In this document: positions 5,966 to 15,909 of the stretch, one piece after another
Layout: every line of letters starts with the position of its first letter
How positions within the stretch are numbered: the first letter of the stretch is position 1
Assembly: GCA_963550755.1 (NCBI GenBank)
Contig: CAUVDV010000012.1
Span: 1-24,723, forward strand
Origin: W11650 sp963550755
Lineage (GTDB): Bacteria; Bacillota; Clostridia; Lachnospirales; Vallitaleaceae
Direction: 5' to 3'
Length of the DNA stretch: 24,723 nucleotides
Translations under genes and position numbers: made by a program
Notes under the pieces: generated by a model
The model's input: the letters and a program-made list of their open reading frames with translations, nothing else
Database searches by the model: none
Told to the model about the DNA's origin: nothing

Positions 5966-8041
5966 TTAAAACAGCGAGTTGACATCCAAAATCAAAGCGA
6001 CCTCGCCGTTGCCCAAGATCGTTGCGCCGGCAATATTTTTAACATCCTTCAAATACTGACCCAAGTTCTTAATCACGACCTCCTGCTGTCCGATCAAATT
6101 ATCGACCGCCAGCGCCAGCAATTTTTCGCCCCGGTTGATGATAACAACCGTCAGCTTCTGCCGCACTGCCTCCTCCGTCCGGACAATACCCAGCGCTTTT
6201 TCTAAACGATAAACCGGAATTACATTATTACGCAGATGGATCACTTCCTCATTGTGAACGTACTTAATCTCGGACAGTTCAACATCTTCTATCGTCTGGA
6301 TGGAACTAAGCGGAATCGCATATTTCTCATGGCCGATTTCCACCATCAGCCCCTGAATGATCGCCAGTGTCAGCGGCAGCCGAATAATAAACCTGCTGCC
6401 CTTAGCCAGTTCTGTTTTGACCTCAATTTCACCGCCCAGGCTTTCAATCTTGGTCTTAACCACATCCAGTCCCACGCCCCGGCCGGAAACATCGGAAATC
6501 TTTTCCGCCGTTGAAAAACTGGGCCGGAACAATAATCCGATAATATCATTATCCTGCATGACTGCCGCTTCTTCCTCGGTAATCGTGCCCTTTTCCACCG
6601 CTTTGCGCCGAACTTTTTCCACATCAATGCCGTTGCCGTCGTCTGACACTTCAATCACTACGTTGTTGCCGTCCTGATAAGCATCCAAATAAACATGGCC
6701 GACTTCATCCTTGCCCCGGGATAAACGCACTTCCGGCGACTCCAGGCCATGATCGGCCGAGTTTCGAATCAAGTGCACCAAAGGATCGCCAATCTCATCT
6801 ATGACTGTCCGGTCGATTTCCGTTTCCTCACCAGACATATCCAGCTCCATCTTCTTGTTTAAGTTTCTGGACAAGTCGCGAATCAAGCGGGGAAAGCGAT
6901 TAAATACCCGTTCCACCGGCACCATCCGAACTTTCATCACCGATTCATGCAAATTAGTGGTAATCCGCTCCAAATACTCAATCTGCTCATTCGCATTCTG
7001 GCCGATTCCTTTGCTGATAGTTTCCAGTCCGTTCTTGGCAATGATTAACTCACTGACCAGATTCATCAAATTATCCAGCCGCTCCACATCAACCCGGACA
7101 GTGGTATTGGTCTTGGGTTTGGCCGCTTCCGTCTTGGGCGCGGGCGCTGCCGCCTTAGGCGCGGGAGCCGCCGGCTTTTCCGGCGCTTTTTCCTCAATGA
7201 CCGGTGCCGCGGCCGCAGGCGCCTCTTCCTTGGCCGGCTCAGCTTCGGCCGAAGCATCGATCAGATCAGCCTCTACCTCAGCCACCTCGCTGATCCCGGA
7301 AACTTCCTTGAGCAGTTCTTCTTTATCATGCTCGGTCACGATATAAACAAAAAACTCGTGATCAAACTTTTCTTCCTCAATATCCTGAACAGACGGCTCG
7401 GTTTTGATGATCTCGCCCATATCCTCCAGCGCCTTATAAACAATATAGGCCCGAGCCGCTTTGAGCATACTTTTTTCATCAATCTTAACCCGAATCACAA
7501 ACGCCAGCATGCCGCTTTCATTGGCTTTTTGCACGATATTCCGCTCATATTCATTGAGCTGACCGGCCACTTTGGCTTTTTCCGCCGCTTGGGGGGCAGC
7601 AGCCGGCGCAGCCGAAGCTGTCACGGTGGCGGCTGGCGCGGCCTTACCGGCTGCACCGCCATTTTTCAGAATTTCGTTCAGCTGTGCAATAATCCCTTCG
7701 TAGGCTTCCTCGCCCTCTCCGCCGGTATTGGTAATCTCCTCCACATACTGTTCCAGTGCGTCTAAGCATTGAAATAAGATGTCCAAAAGTTCCGGCGTAA
7801 TATGAATATTGCCGGTTCGGATTTCCGACAGTACATTCTCCATATTGTGCGTCAGGCTGTTCATCCGCTTAAAGCCCATCGTTCCGGCCATTCCTTTTAA
7901 AGTATGAGCGACCCGAAAAACACTATTGATCATATCTACATCATCCGGAGAGTTTTCCAGTACCAGCAAAGTTTCATTTAAGCTTTGCAGATGCTCCTTT
8001 GATTCCTCTATAAACATTTCTAAATATTGGGATGTATCCAT
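5966..8041 (-). CDS. cheA: Chemotaxis histidine kinase CheA
   Basis: The protein has 691 residues from the ATG at 8041 (MDTSQYLEMF), chosen because GGAGG lies nine bases upstream; an in-frame start at 8080 would run into cheB and has no such site. P1 (about 1-110) carries the phosphorylated His46 in VAHTLKGMAG. P2 (about 172-268) is the CheY-docking domain, flanked by Ala/Pro-rich linkers of high GC. P3 dimerises. P4 has the ATP-site boxes HLIRNSADHG, VSDDGNGID and GRGVGLDVV. P5 is CheW-like (from about 555). It phosphorylates CheY and CheB. The gene begins one base after the cheB stop codon. Confidence 0.97.
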   Translation of the reverse strand: MDTSQYLEMFIEESKEHLQSLNETLLVLENSPDDVDMINSVFRVAHTLKGMAGTMGFKRMNSLTHNMENVLSEIRTGNIHITPELLDILFQCLDALEQYVEEITNTGGEGEEAYEGIIAQLNEILKNGGAAGKAAPAATVTASAAPAAAPQAAEKAKVAGQLNEYERNIVQKANESGMLAFVIRVKIDEKSMLKAARAYIVYKALEDMGEIIKTEPSVQDIEEEKFDHEFFVYIVTEHDKEELLKEVSGISEVAEVEADLIDASAEAEPAKEEAPAAAAPVIEEKAPEKPAAPAPKAAAPAPKTEAAKPKTNTTVRVDVERLDNLMNLVSELIIAKNGLETISKGIGQNANEQIEYLERITTNLHESVMKVRMVPVERVFNRFPRLIRDLSRNLNKKMELDMSGEETEIDRTVIDEIGDPLVHLIRNSADHGLESPEVRLSRGKDEVGHVYLDAYQDGNNVVIEVSDDGNGIDVEKVRRKAVEKGTITEEEAAVMQDNDIIGLLFRPSFSTAEKISDVSGRGVGLDVVKTKIESLGGEIEVKTELAKGSRFIIRLPLTLAIIQGLMVEIGHEKYAIPLSSIQTIEDVELSEIKYVHNEEVIHLRNNVIPVYRLEKALGIVRTEEAVRQKLTVVIINRGEKLLALAVDNLIGQQEVVIKNLGQYLKDVKNIAGATILGNGEVALILDVNSLF

Positions 8042-8042
8042 A

Positions 8043-9119
8043 CTAAAGTACCTCCAGCTTTGTTTTGATCGCCTGCGCAATATGATTTAACGGCACAACC
8101 TCATCAGCTATTTTTTTCTGAACCACTGCCCGGGGCATTCCGTAGACCACGCAAGAAGCCTCATCCTGCGCAATAATATAAGTATTATTTGCTTTTTTTA
8201 ATTCCTCCATGCCCTCGCATCCGTCGCTCCCCATACCGGTCATAATCACACCGATTACCTTATGCGGCGGTAATTTGGCCAGAGAGCTCATCAGCACGTC
8301 AACCGCCGGTTTATGCGGCCCTTTTTTCGGCCCATCGTCCAGCTGCACATAATATTTCCCCATCTTTTCAGCCACCTTCAGGTGCCGGTCACCCGGCGCG
8401 ATATAAGCGGTCGCTTCCTTAATCAGTTCCCCGTCTTCTGCTTCTTTGACACTAATAACCGATAGTTGATCGAGCCGAATCGCTAAGGATTTGGTAAAAC
8501 CGGGCGGCATATGCTGAACGATCACAATCCCGGCCGGAAAATCTCCCGGCAGCCGGCTGAGTACATCCGGCAGCGCTTTTGGCCCGCCGGTGGAAGTCCC
8601 AATCGCTACCAGCTTAGTGGCAGCTTTCTGCACCCGTTTTTTTTCGACTGTTTTAACCGGCATCTCAAAATGAGCCGTTGTCTTAAACCCTAATTTCTTT
8701 TCCGGTGCCGCCGTTTTTTTACTCATGGCCGCCGCGTAAACTTTTTCCGTATACTCGGCAAACACCTCGTCGCTTTTTAGGCCAAAAACGCTGCTGGGCT
8801 TGGCTACAAAATCAAACGCACCATATTCCAGAGCCTGAATCGTTTCCTTCGCGCCTTCTTTGGTCAGGGAACTAACAACTACAATCGGAATATTCCTTTT
8901 GCTCATCAACTCTTTAATCATGGTTAAGCCATTCATGACCGGCATTTCCACATCCACGGAAATAACATCCGGGTTTAAAACTAGCGCCATTTCCAGCCCC
9001 TCTTTTCCGTCTTTGGCGGTACCGGCGATCTCCAGCCGTCCGTCTTTTTCTATTATAGTGGAAAGCACTTTCCTTGTAAATGCCGAATCATCAATTATCA
9101 GAATTTTCCTTTTGGTCAT
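8043..9119 (-). CDS. cheB: Protein-glutamate methylesterase CheB
   Basis: The protein has 358 residues. The N-terminal receiver domain (1-115) has acidic residues at 10-11, the phospho-acceptor Asp56 in SVDVEMPVMNG and Lys108 in AKPSS. After a linker, the methylesterase domain (about 165-358) shows the catalytic Ser176 in IGTSTGGP, His203 in QHMPPGFT and Asp299 in GMGSDG. CheB removes methyl groups from receptors and is activated by CheA. The ribosome binding site (AAGGCAGG) is weaker than those of its neighbours. cheR, its usual opponent, is not in the window. Confidence 0.96.
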   Translation of the reverse strand: MTKRKILIIDDSAFTRKVLSTIIEKDGRLEIAGTAKDGKEGLEMALVLNPDVISVDVEMPVMNGLTMIKELMSKRNIPIVVVSSLTKEGAKETIQALEYGAFDFVAKPSSVFGLKSDEVFAEYTEKVYAAAMSKKTAAPEKKLGFKTTAHFEMPVKTVEKKRVQKAATKLVAIGTSTGGPKALPDVLSRLPGDFPAGIVIVQHMPPGFTKSLAIRLDQLSVISVKEAEDGELIKEATAYIAPGDRHLKVAEKMGKYYVQLDDGPKKGPHKPAVDVLMSSLAKLPPHKVIGVIMTGMGSDGCEGMEELKKANNTYIIAQDEASCVVYGMPRAVVQKKIADEVVPLNHIAQAIKTKLEVL

Positions 9120-9143
9120 TTTTTATTACCTGCCTTCTTTTGC

Positions 9144-9797
9144 TCACTCTTTTTCCTTTTTCAGCCTTTTTCTTTGCTCGTCATAGATGTATTTAATGAT
9201 GATATCCTGCTTCGGCACTGAAATATCAATAAAAGTCAGTCGTGTTTCATACTCTCGCCCCAGACTGATGGCTGCCGTTTCAACGACTTCCGCTAAATTG
9301 GTAACCGTATAAACCTTCTTTTCAATTTCCAGCTGCAATTCGCACATGACCCTTGTTCCCCGGGACAATTCCTCATGCACTATACATTTAATTCCGTTCC
9401 CGCTGATATCTTGGGTGGTCGCTTCCTTCCATTGATTGGTCATACTATTGTAATAGCGAAAATCAAAAATAGCCTCCATTCGGAAAAAGCCTCTTCTTTG
9501 CTGTTTGACGATTGCTGTCAGGATCTTAAATCTTAAAAAATGCAGCCCCCCTTCAACATACCGGCTTTGCAATCGAACCTGGCACCGAAAAAGACCATAA
9601 ATCGTAATAAAAAAGCACTCATACTCCCGGCCCATTTCCAGCGCCATCACGATTCCTTTTTCCAACGGCGCCTGTGCGTCAAAAGTAGACTCATCCAAAA
9701 TATGGGTCATCACACTATAATAGGTATGTTTATCACCATTTCGGTGATGATCAATCAGTTCCAGTTTGCTTCCCTCATTCAGAGTTCTTTCTTCCAT
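9144..9797 (-). CDS. YcgR-like PilZ protein, c-di-GMP receptor
   Basis: The protein has 217 residues. The N-terminal YcgR-type beta domain (about 1-95) is followed by a PilZ domain (about 100-205). The c-di-GMP contacts are intact: Arg102-x-x-x-Arg106 in RRGFFR and the DxSxxG motif at 130-135 (DISGNG). In YcgR and B. subtilis DgrA/YpfA, c-di-GMP binding slows the motor through MotA or the switch. The gene starts 17 bases after flhG, with TAAGGAGG overlapping the flhG stop codon. Its place inside the fla/che operon argues that flagellar output is tied to c-di-GMP here. No c-di-GMP synthase or hydrolase is present. Confidence 0.9.
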   Translation of the reverse strand: MEERTLNEGSKLELIDHHRNGDKHTYYSVMTHILDESTFDAQAPLEKGIVMALEMGREYECFFITIYGLFRCQVRLQSRYVEGGLHFLRFKILTAIVKQQRRGFFRMEAIFDFRYYNSMTNQWKEATTQDISGNGIKCIVHEELSRGTRVMCELQLEIEKKVYTVTNLAEVVETAAISLGREYETRLTFIDISVPKQDIIIKYIYDEQRKRLKKEKE

Positions 9798-9814
9798 TTT
9801 AGCCTTTGGCCTCC

Positions 9815-10717
9815 TTATTTGCGATGAAATATCTTGCTGAAAATAGAACTTAGTCCCTTGGACTGTGATTTCTGCCGGATATCAGCCTGCTCCCCGGCCA
9901 AAACTCGTTTGGCGATATCCTCAATCGCCTTGGTAACGGCCGCTTTGGGGTAAATGATGGAAAACGGTTTTCTTTCAATCACCGCATCAACCAGCGCCCG
10001 GTCATCCGGCAAATGACCTAATTTCTCCAAAGAAATCTCTAAAAAGCGCATCGTTACTTTATTTAATTTTTCAAACACCTCATCGCCTTCCCGAACGCTT
10101 CGGCTTTTATTGACGATCAGCTTCATTTTCGGCTGCGCCACGGAAAACTGCGGACTGCCGCAAATTGATTTAATCAGCGCGTAAGCATCGGTAATTGCCG
10201 TCGGCTCCGGTGTCGTCACAATCAAAATCTCATTGGAAGCAAAAGCAAAAGCCAAAACCGCCTCACTAATCCCGGCGCCGGTATCAATTATAATTATATC
10301 GGCATGTTGATCTAAAATTTCCAGTTGTTTAACCAAATATTCTATTTGATCGGCCGTCAAGTTCATCAGCTGCCCCAAACCCGAGCCGCCCGACAAAAAG
10401 CGAATTCCCATCGGCCCTTCGGTCAGGACATCAAAAATCGACATTTTTCTGGTAATTAAATCCAAAATATTATACTTGGGTAAAATCCCAAAAATAACTT
10501 CCACATTGGCTAGACCAAAATCAGCGTCAAAAATAACCACGCGTTTGCCTTGCTTTTGGAACTGGACTGCTAAATTAACACTGATATTACTTTTGCCGAC
10601 GCCGCCCTTACCGCTGGTGACGGTAATTACCCGCGCTTTTTCTTTCGGCGGCCGAGTATTAAACTCCCCAGCCTGGGCCTGCCGGATAATATCTCTTAGC
10701 TTCGCTGCCTGATCCAT
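9815..10717 (-). CDS. flhG: FlhG (YlxH) MinD-type ATPase, flagellar number control
   Basis: The protein has 300 residues from the ATG. The N-terminal DQAAKLR is the activation helix that stimulates the FlhF GTPase. The deviant Walker A GKGGVGKS (about 36-43), FDADFGLANVEV and the IDTGAG Walker B block are clear. FlhG limits the number or spacing of flagella and helps assemble the C-ring. The ATG overlaps the flhF TGA by one base; a TTG one codon earlier (10720) is better spaced from the GGAGGAG site and could be the true start. The MinD resemblance is family-wide, and the context makes this FlhG rather than a division protein. Confidence 0.94.
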   Translation of the reverse strand: MDQAAKLRDIIRQAQAGEFNTRPPKEKARVITVTSGKGGVGKSNISVNLAVQFQKQGKRVVIFDADFGLANVEVIFGILPKYNILDLITRKMSIFDVLTEGPMGIRFLSGGSGLGQLMNLTADQIEYLVKQLEILDQHADIIIIDTGAGISEAVLAFAFASNEILIVTTPEPTAITDAYALIKSICGSPQFSVAQPKMKLIVNKSRSVREGDEVFEKLNKVTMRFLEISLEKLGHLPDDRALVDAVIERKPFSIIYPKAAVTKAIEDIAKRVLAGEQADIRQKSQSKGLSSIFSKIFHRK

Positions 10718-11901
10718 CAAGAACTCACTCCTCCTAATATCTTACTGGCGGTTTCATACGGATCGAGCTCAGCAATGTCCTCCGGCACGTTTTGACCAGT
10801 TGTCACATAAGACAGCGGCCTGCCGGTTGCCTGCTTTAGATTTAAAATACTGCCATAAGCCAGTGTTTCATCTAATTTGGTAAAAATCAGCGAAAAGTCA
10901 GCAAAATCATACGCCGCAACTGTTTTTTTCAAGTCGCTATTTTTCGTCGATAGGCTCAGCACCAGATAAATCTGTTTTTCTTTAACCACGGCTAAAAGTT
11001 CTTTCAGCTCCTGCAAATGCTTAGTATCCTGATAAGAGCGTCCCGCCGTATCAATCAAAATCAGATCATAATCGGCAAACTCTTCAATACAACCGGCAAT
11101 CTCTTCTTCCTTGTAAATAACCTTAATCGGGATATTCAAAATGTTGGCGTAAGTCCTAAGCTGTTCCACGGCCGCGATGCGATAAGTATCAGCGGTAATT
11201 AACGCCACTTTGCATTTTTTCTCCAAGGTAAAAAGCGAAGCTAATTTAGCAATTGTGGTCGTCTTACCCACGCCGGTCGAACCGATAAAAAATACCGGTC
11301 TGGCCCGCCCATTCTCCAAGCGAATGGGCCGAATGTCCGACAACTCTTTAACTAGTCTGCGGTAGACCAGATTCAATCCTTCTTCCAGGCTAAAGCTCTT
11401 GCCGCTCTCTAACAGCTGCGCTACCAGCTTGTCCGCCAACCGGTCATCGACTTCATTTTCCGTTAATTGCTCGTAAATGACCTGCCCAATCAAAACCTGC
11501 GGCTCGGCCGCCTGCGCCTCTTGAGCTTTAAGCCCGCCTGCCGGGGGAAAATCTTTCTTAAGTTTCGCCGCCGGTTCCGTTTTTACCGTTCGGACAACTG
11601 CCGGGGCGGCGCCGGCTGTTTTTTCATTTTTTTCGGCGCTATCTATATTTCTTTGTTTTTGCGACAAATCACTTAAAAAGCTTTTAAACTCTGCTAACTC
11701 CTTATCCTCCGACGAAATCCGGTTTTCCTTATCTTCATCTTGGGCTGCCATCACTTCCACATAGGGCCGGCGAAACCAGCGCCAAAAGCCCTTGGGCTTA
11801 ACCGATTTAATGGACAAAATCAAGGCATCGCTCCCCAGCTCGTCCCTAGCCAGCAGCATGGCTTGCCGTTCAGTCGCCGCTCGGTATTTCATTATCTTCA
11901 T
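10717..11901 (-). CDS. flhF: FlhF, SRP-type GTPase for flagellar placement
   Basis: The protein has 394 residues. A basic N-terminal region opening with MKIMKYRAAT resembles the B. subtilis FlhF start and supports this ATG. A variable acidic/Ala-rich B region follows (to about 130), then the NG GTPase core: P-loop GSTGVGKT at 207-214, TADTYRIAA, IDTAGR and the TKLDET guanine motif. FlhF recruits early flagellar parts to the membrane and forms a GTP-dependent dimer with FlhG as activator. The start overlaps the flhA TGA (ATGA), so translation is coupled. Confidence 0.95.
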   Translation of the reverse strand: MKIMKYRAATERQAMLLARDELGSDALILSIKSVKPKGFWRWFRRPYVEVMAAQDEDKENRISSEDKELAEFKSFLSDLSQKQRNIDSAEKNEKTAGAAPAVVRTVKTEPAAKLKKDFPPAGGLKAQEAQAAEPQVLIGQVIYEQLTENEVDDRLADKLVAQLLESGKSFSLEEGLNLVYRRLVKELSDIRPIRLENGRARPVFFIGSTGVGKTTTIAKLASLFTLEKKCKVALITADTYRIAAVEQLRTYANILNIPIKVIYKEEEIAGCIEEFADYDLILIDTAGRSYQDTKHLQELKELLAVVKEKQIYLVLSLSTKNSDLKKTVAAYDFADFSLIFTKLDETLAYGSILNLKQATGRPLSYVTTGQNVPEDIAELDPYETASKILGGVSS

Positions 11902-13937
11902 GATAAACTCACCATCCCTACCGACTGTAATTCTGTAGAGGCGTCAATTTCATTGTAGGAAATTACTACCACCTCCGGCAGCTGCTCTTGAATAATTCGT
12001 TTATAATAAATCCGCAAAATCGGTGAAGTAATAATAATCGGCATCCGTCCCATATCCGTCAGCTTGCGGACTGCCTTATCCGTCACCGCCACAATCTCCG
12101 AAATGACCTCCGGGTCAAGGGTCAGATAAGTCCCCTGCTCAGAATGCTTGACCGATTCCATAATCATGCTTTCTACCGCCGGATCAAGCGTCAGTACTTG
12201 CTGATTCTGCTCTTCCAAAAACTTATTGCTGATGCTCCGCTTTTGCGATTGTCTGGCGTATTCGGTCAAAACATCAATATCCTTGGTCACCAGCGCCTGA
12301 TCAGCCAAAGTTTCAAATATCGTCACCAAATCTCGGATGGAAACGCCTTCGGCCAATAAATTGGTCAATACCTTTTGAATTTCACCAACCGTCAAAAGTT
12401 TCGGCACCAACTCGTCGATCAGCGTCTGATTATCCTCAGCCACCTTATTAATCAGGTTCTTAACTTCCTGACGAGTAATCAGTTCATCTAAGTGGCTTTT
12501 GATCACTTCTGTCAGATGAGTGGCAATAATCGATGGCGGATCAACTACCGTATAGCCAACAGCCTCCGCTCTTTCCCGCTGGCTCTCGGTAATCCACAGA
12601 GCCGGCAGATGGAACGCCGGCTCCACCGTTTCAATTCCGTCAATCTGCTCCTCAACATAGCCGGGGTCCATCGCCAGATAATGATCAAATAAAATCTCGC
12701 CCTCGGCAATAACATTGCCCTTAATCTTAATAACATACTGATTCGGACTAAGCTGAATATTATCGCGCAGGCGAATAATCGGCACAATCGCCCCAAGCTC
12801 CAGCGCAATCTGTCGGCGAATCATAACGACCCGGTCAAGCAAATCGCCGCCTTGCGAGGAATCGGCTAACGGAATGATGCCATAGCCAAACTCCAGTTCA
12901 ATTGGGTCAACCTGCAAAAGATTGATAACATTTTCCGGCTTGCGGATCTCTTCGGCGGCTTCCTCTTCCATACTAATCTCATCCTGTGTTTCAAATACTT
13001 TTAAGTTATCAGCCATCTTCTTGCCGGCGGCCATTGTCAAAAGACCAATCCCGCTAACAATGATAACGTTCAGCGGAGTCACAATCCCCAGGAAAACCAG
13101 CACGCCGCCCGCCATATACAAAACCTTGGGCAGCGTAAAGAGCTGCTTGCCAATCGTGTCGCTGATCTCGCTTTCCTTGGATACTTTGGTGACCAGAATA
13201 CCGGTTGCCAGCGAAATCAAAAGAGCCGGAATCTGACTGACCAGACCGTCACCAATCGTCACAATCGTATATTGCTGCATGGCTTCCTGCGTTGTCATCC
13301 CCAGCTGGACGACGCCAATCACGATACCGCCCAAAATATTAACAAAGGTAATAATCAAACCGGCAATCGCGTCGCCCTTAACGAACTTGGAGGCACCATC
13401 CATCGAGCCGAAAAAACCGGCTTCGTCTTGAATTTTCTCACGCCGTTTGCGAGCCTGCGCCTCATCGATCAGACCCGAGTTTAAATCAGCGTCAATCGCC
13501 ATCTGCTTACCCGGCATAGCGTCCAACGTAAAACGGGCGGATACTTCCGCTACCCGCTCCGAGCCCTTGGTAATAACCAGGAAGTTAATTAATACCAAAA
13601 TGAAAAACACAATAATACCAACCACCAGATTATTGCCGCCCACAAATCGGCCGAAAGTCAAAATAACATTGCCCGCCGCTTCCGGTCCGTTTGTTAAAAT
13701 CGCTCTGGTCGAGGACACATTCAGCGCCAGCCGGAACATCGTCGTAAACAGCAAAATGGTCGGGAAAGCCGACATATCCAGCGCTTCTCTGGCAAAGAGC
13801 GCATTAAACAAAATAATTAAAGACAGCAGCAAATTAACTGTAATCAAAATACTGATCGCCACACCGCTGAGCGGCAGGATCATCAAGATTACTGTCGTGA
13901 CAATAAAAAGACCTAAAATCAAATCTCCGGCTTTCAT
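11898..13937 (-). CDS. flhA: Flagellar export gate protein FlhA
   Basis: The protein has 679 residues, close to the 677 of B. subtilis. The N-terminal half (about 1-310) is a set of hydrophobic membrane segments with the FHIPEP-type block around SARFTLDAMPGKQMAID. The C-terminal half is the cytoplasmic ring domain that docks chaperone-substrate complexes. It forms the nonameric export gate under the basal body. The ATG follows the flhB TAA directly, and the GAGGGAG binding site lies inside the end of flhB. Confidence 0.97.
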   Translation of the reverse strand: MKAGDLILGLFIVTTVILMILPLSGVAISILITVNLLLSLIILFNALFAREALDMSAFPTILLFTTMFRLALNVSSTRAILTNGPEAAGNVILTFGRFVGGNNLVVGIIVFFILVLINFLVITKGSERVAEVSARFTLDAMPGKQMAIDADLNSGLIDEAQARKRREKIQDEAGFFGSMDGASKFVKGDAIAGLIITFVNILGGIVIGVVQLGMTTQEAMQQYTIVTIGDGLVSQIPALLISLATGILVTKVSKESEISDTIGKQLFTLPKVLYMAGGVLVFLGIVTPLNVIIVSGIGLLTMAAGKKMADNLKVFETQDEISMEEEAAEEIRKPENVINLLQVDPIELEFGYGIIPLADSSQGGDLLDRVVMIRRQIALELGAIVPIIRLRDNIQLSPNQYVIKIKGNVIAEGEILFDHYLAMDPGYVEEQIDGIETVEPAFHLPALWITESQRERAEAVGYTVVDPPSIIATHLTEVIKSHLDELITRQEVKNLINKVAEDNQTLIDELVPKLLTVGEIQKVLTNLLAEGVSIRDLVTIFETLADQALVTKDIDVLTEYARQSQKRSISNKFLEEQNQQVLTLDPAVESMIMESVKHSEQGTYLTLDPEVISEIVAVTDKAVRKLTDMGRMPIIITSPILRIYYKRIIQEQLPEVVVISYNEIDASTELQSVGMVSLS

Positions 13938-15053
13938 TTAAATAGCTACTCCCTCATTTTTCAGCGAATATACAAAGGCTAATATTTCGGCTACGGCCTG
14001 ATAAAGTTCAGGCGGAATTTCGTCGCCGATCTCAACTGTATAAAACAACGTTCGGGCTAACGATTTGTTTTCCAAAATTTTGATACCGTATTCCTTACCC
14101 TTTTCCCGGATATTTTTGGCCACCAGATCTGCCCCCTTGGCAATGACAATCGGCGCAGCGTCAGCTGTATCGTCGTATTTTAAAGCCACGGCAAAGTGCG
14201 TCGGGTTGGTAATAATAACATCCGCCTTGGGCAAATCCTGCATCATCCGGCGCATTGCTGCTTCCCGCATCTTTTGCCGAATTTTGCCTTTAATCTCAGG
14301 ATTTCCCTCGGACTGCTTATACTCGTCCTTAACTTCCTGCTTGGTCATTTTAATATCTTTTTCAAATTTAAAACGGGTATAGGCATAGTCAACAGCTGCC
14401 ACGATGATGAAGAACCATCCGATCCGAATACACAGATCCAATATGATGTTAAAAACGACCCGATAGGCAACTAGCGGCTCCATTTGATAAAGATTAATCG
14501 CCAAATTATCATAATCTTTAATTGTATTATACACAAGAATCGAAATTAATGCAATCTTAAAGATTGCTTTTAGCAGTTCAATGACCGTCCGCATGGAAAA
14601 AATCCGCTTTAGACCCTTGAGCGGATCAATATTGCTCAGCTTTGGCTGCAGGGGCTTAAAGGTGACCACCCAGCCGACTTGAACAATGTTCGCCACTAAG
14701 CCGACCGCCGCCGCCGTCAGCAGGAAAGGCCAGCTCATCAGCAGCATGTCCTTAGCAATTTCCCACATCAGAGCATTCGCAATCTGCCCGTTAATTTCTT
14801 TTAAATAAAACAAACGGACGCATTTGGCAAAAACCTCCAAAAATCTGGCCTTAACTCCCGGCGCAAACAGCCGGATCATCAGAAACATTAAAATCAACAG
14901 AAACGCCGTCGTGATCTCATTGCTTTTGGCAACCTGACCATCCTTCCTGACCTTATCCCTCTTTTTGGGCGTCGGCTGCTCTGTTTTTTCCTCTGAGGCA
15001 AACAGCTGCAAATCAAGACGCAGGAGATATCTTAATTCTTTTTCCGGCTTCAC
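13938..15053 (-). CDS. flhB: Flagellar export switch protein FlhB
   Basis: The protein has 371 residues. The N-terminal part carries EKTEQPTPKKR, the usual cytoplasmic lead-in, then four hydrophobic segments (about 48-225). The autocleavage motif is Asn283-Pro284 in ITNPTHFAVAL. Self-cleavage there lets export switch from rod-hook to filament substrates, together with FliK. The start is GTG, overlapping the fliR stop codon (GTGA). The N-terminus is about ten residues longer than in many relatives, which often begin near LDLQLFA; no ATG is available there. Confidence 0.95.
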   Translation of the reverse strand: MKPEKELRYLLRLDLQLFASEEKTEQPTPKKRDKVRKDGQVAKSNEITTAFLLILMFLMIRLFAPGVKARFLEVFAKCVRLFYLKEINGQIANALMWEIAKDMLLMSWPFLLTAAAVGLVANIVQVGWVVTFKPLQPKLSNIDPLKGLKRIFSMRTVIELLKAIFKIALISILVYNTIKDYDNLAINLYQMEPLVAYRVVFNIILDLCIRIGWFFIIVAAVDYAYTRFKFEKDIKMTKQEVKDEYKQSEGNPEIKGKIRQKMREAAMRRMMQDLPKADVIITNPTHFAVALKYDDTADAAPIVIAKGADLVAKNIREKGKEYGIKILENKSLARTLFYTVEIGDEIPPELYQAVAEILAFVYSLKNEGVAI

Positions 15054-15832
15054 CGTCCGCTCATCCCCCTAATAAAATCATACATGGTTTCGGTTCCGCG
15101 GTCAATCACCATCGCACTTAGACCCTCAAACATAAAAAAAGTAACATAAAGTGTCACCAGACCCAGCAGCAGCTTAATCGGAAAACCAACCACAAACATG
15201 TTCAACTGCGGCGCCGTTCGCGCTAAAATCCCCAAAACAGCGTTGCTGATCATCATCACAAAAAATACCAGCAGCGCGATTTGCAGCGCAATCAGAAAAT
15301 AATCCCGCAGAAAATAAAGCATCGAGTCATATAAATCATAGCTTAGGCTGGCGCCGCCTAAAAGAATCAAGCGAAAACTGCGCTTGAGCCCTTCTAAAAA
15401 ATAATAATACGTTCGGGTCATTAAGATGATAAAAATCATGATAAAATAGTATAAGTTTCCCGTCACCGTAAACTGCATCTGACTGGACGGATCAATCATG
15501 CTGACCATCGACAGACCAATCTGAGCGTCAATAAACTGTCCGGCCATCGTCAGCACCGAATACACCAGATAAATGGAAAAGCCCAACAGCCAGCCGGTAA
15601 AAAACTCTTTGGCCGCCGCCAAAGCATACGCAATCGGTGCATCCGTACTAACCGGACTTTGCAGCGGCATAATTTGAATCATAATGATCGTCAGGGCAAA
15701 CGCCAACAAAGCTTTCAGGCGCCTCGGCGTATTTTGGCTGCCAAAAAAAGGAACCATAATAAACATACTGATAATTCTGATAAAAACAAGCAGAAAAGTT
15801 TCAATATAACCGCGCGCCAGCAATGACGTCAT
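15050..15832 (-). CDS. fliR: Flagellar export gate protein FliR
   Basis: The protein has 260 residues and is mostly hydrophobic. It opens with a helix of the ETFLLVFIRIISMFIMVPFF type, has the conserved GFSIYLVYSVLTMAGQFIDAQIG centre, and ends in several membrane segments. FliR joins FliP and FliQ to form the helical export gate. The ATG has a strong GGGGAGGAG site. A 77-base gap separates it from fliQ; I see no promoter or clear terminator there. FliR and FlhB are separate proteins here, not fused as in some Clostridia. Confidence 0.95.
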   Translation of the reverse strand: MTSLLARGYIETFLLVFIRIISMFIMVPFFGSQNTPRRLKALLAFALTIIMIQIMPLQSPVSTDAPIAYALAAAKEFFTGWLLGFSIYLVYSVLTMAGQFIDAQIGLSMVSMIDPSSQMQFTVTGNLYYFIMIFIILMTRTYYYFLEGLKRSFRLILLGGASLSYDLYDSMLYFLRDYFLIALQIALLVFFVMMISNAVLGILARTAPQLNMFVVGFPIKLLLGLVTLYVTFFMFEGLSAMVIDRGTETMYDFIRGMSGR

Positions 15833-15909
15833 TTTTTCTCCTCCCCGCTATTTTCGCTTCACTTCCTCTTGCCCCCGGCTCTGCGGCGCACTAGCCCGCC
15901 TTTAAGTCT

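Noticed and set aside
6801..7346. Plus-strand 181-residue frame inside cheA
   Set aside because: It is the antisense of the Ala/Pro-rich CheA linker, giving a low-complexity Ser/Ala protein with no family features.
9815..10717. Chromosome or plasmid partitioning ATPase (MinD/ParA)
   Set aside because: The DQAAKLR activation helix and the flhF neighbour identify FlhG.
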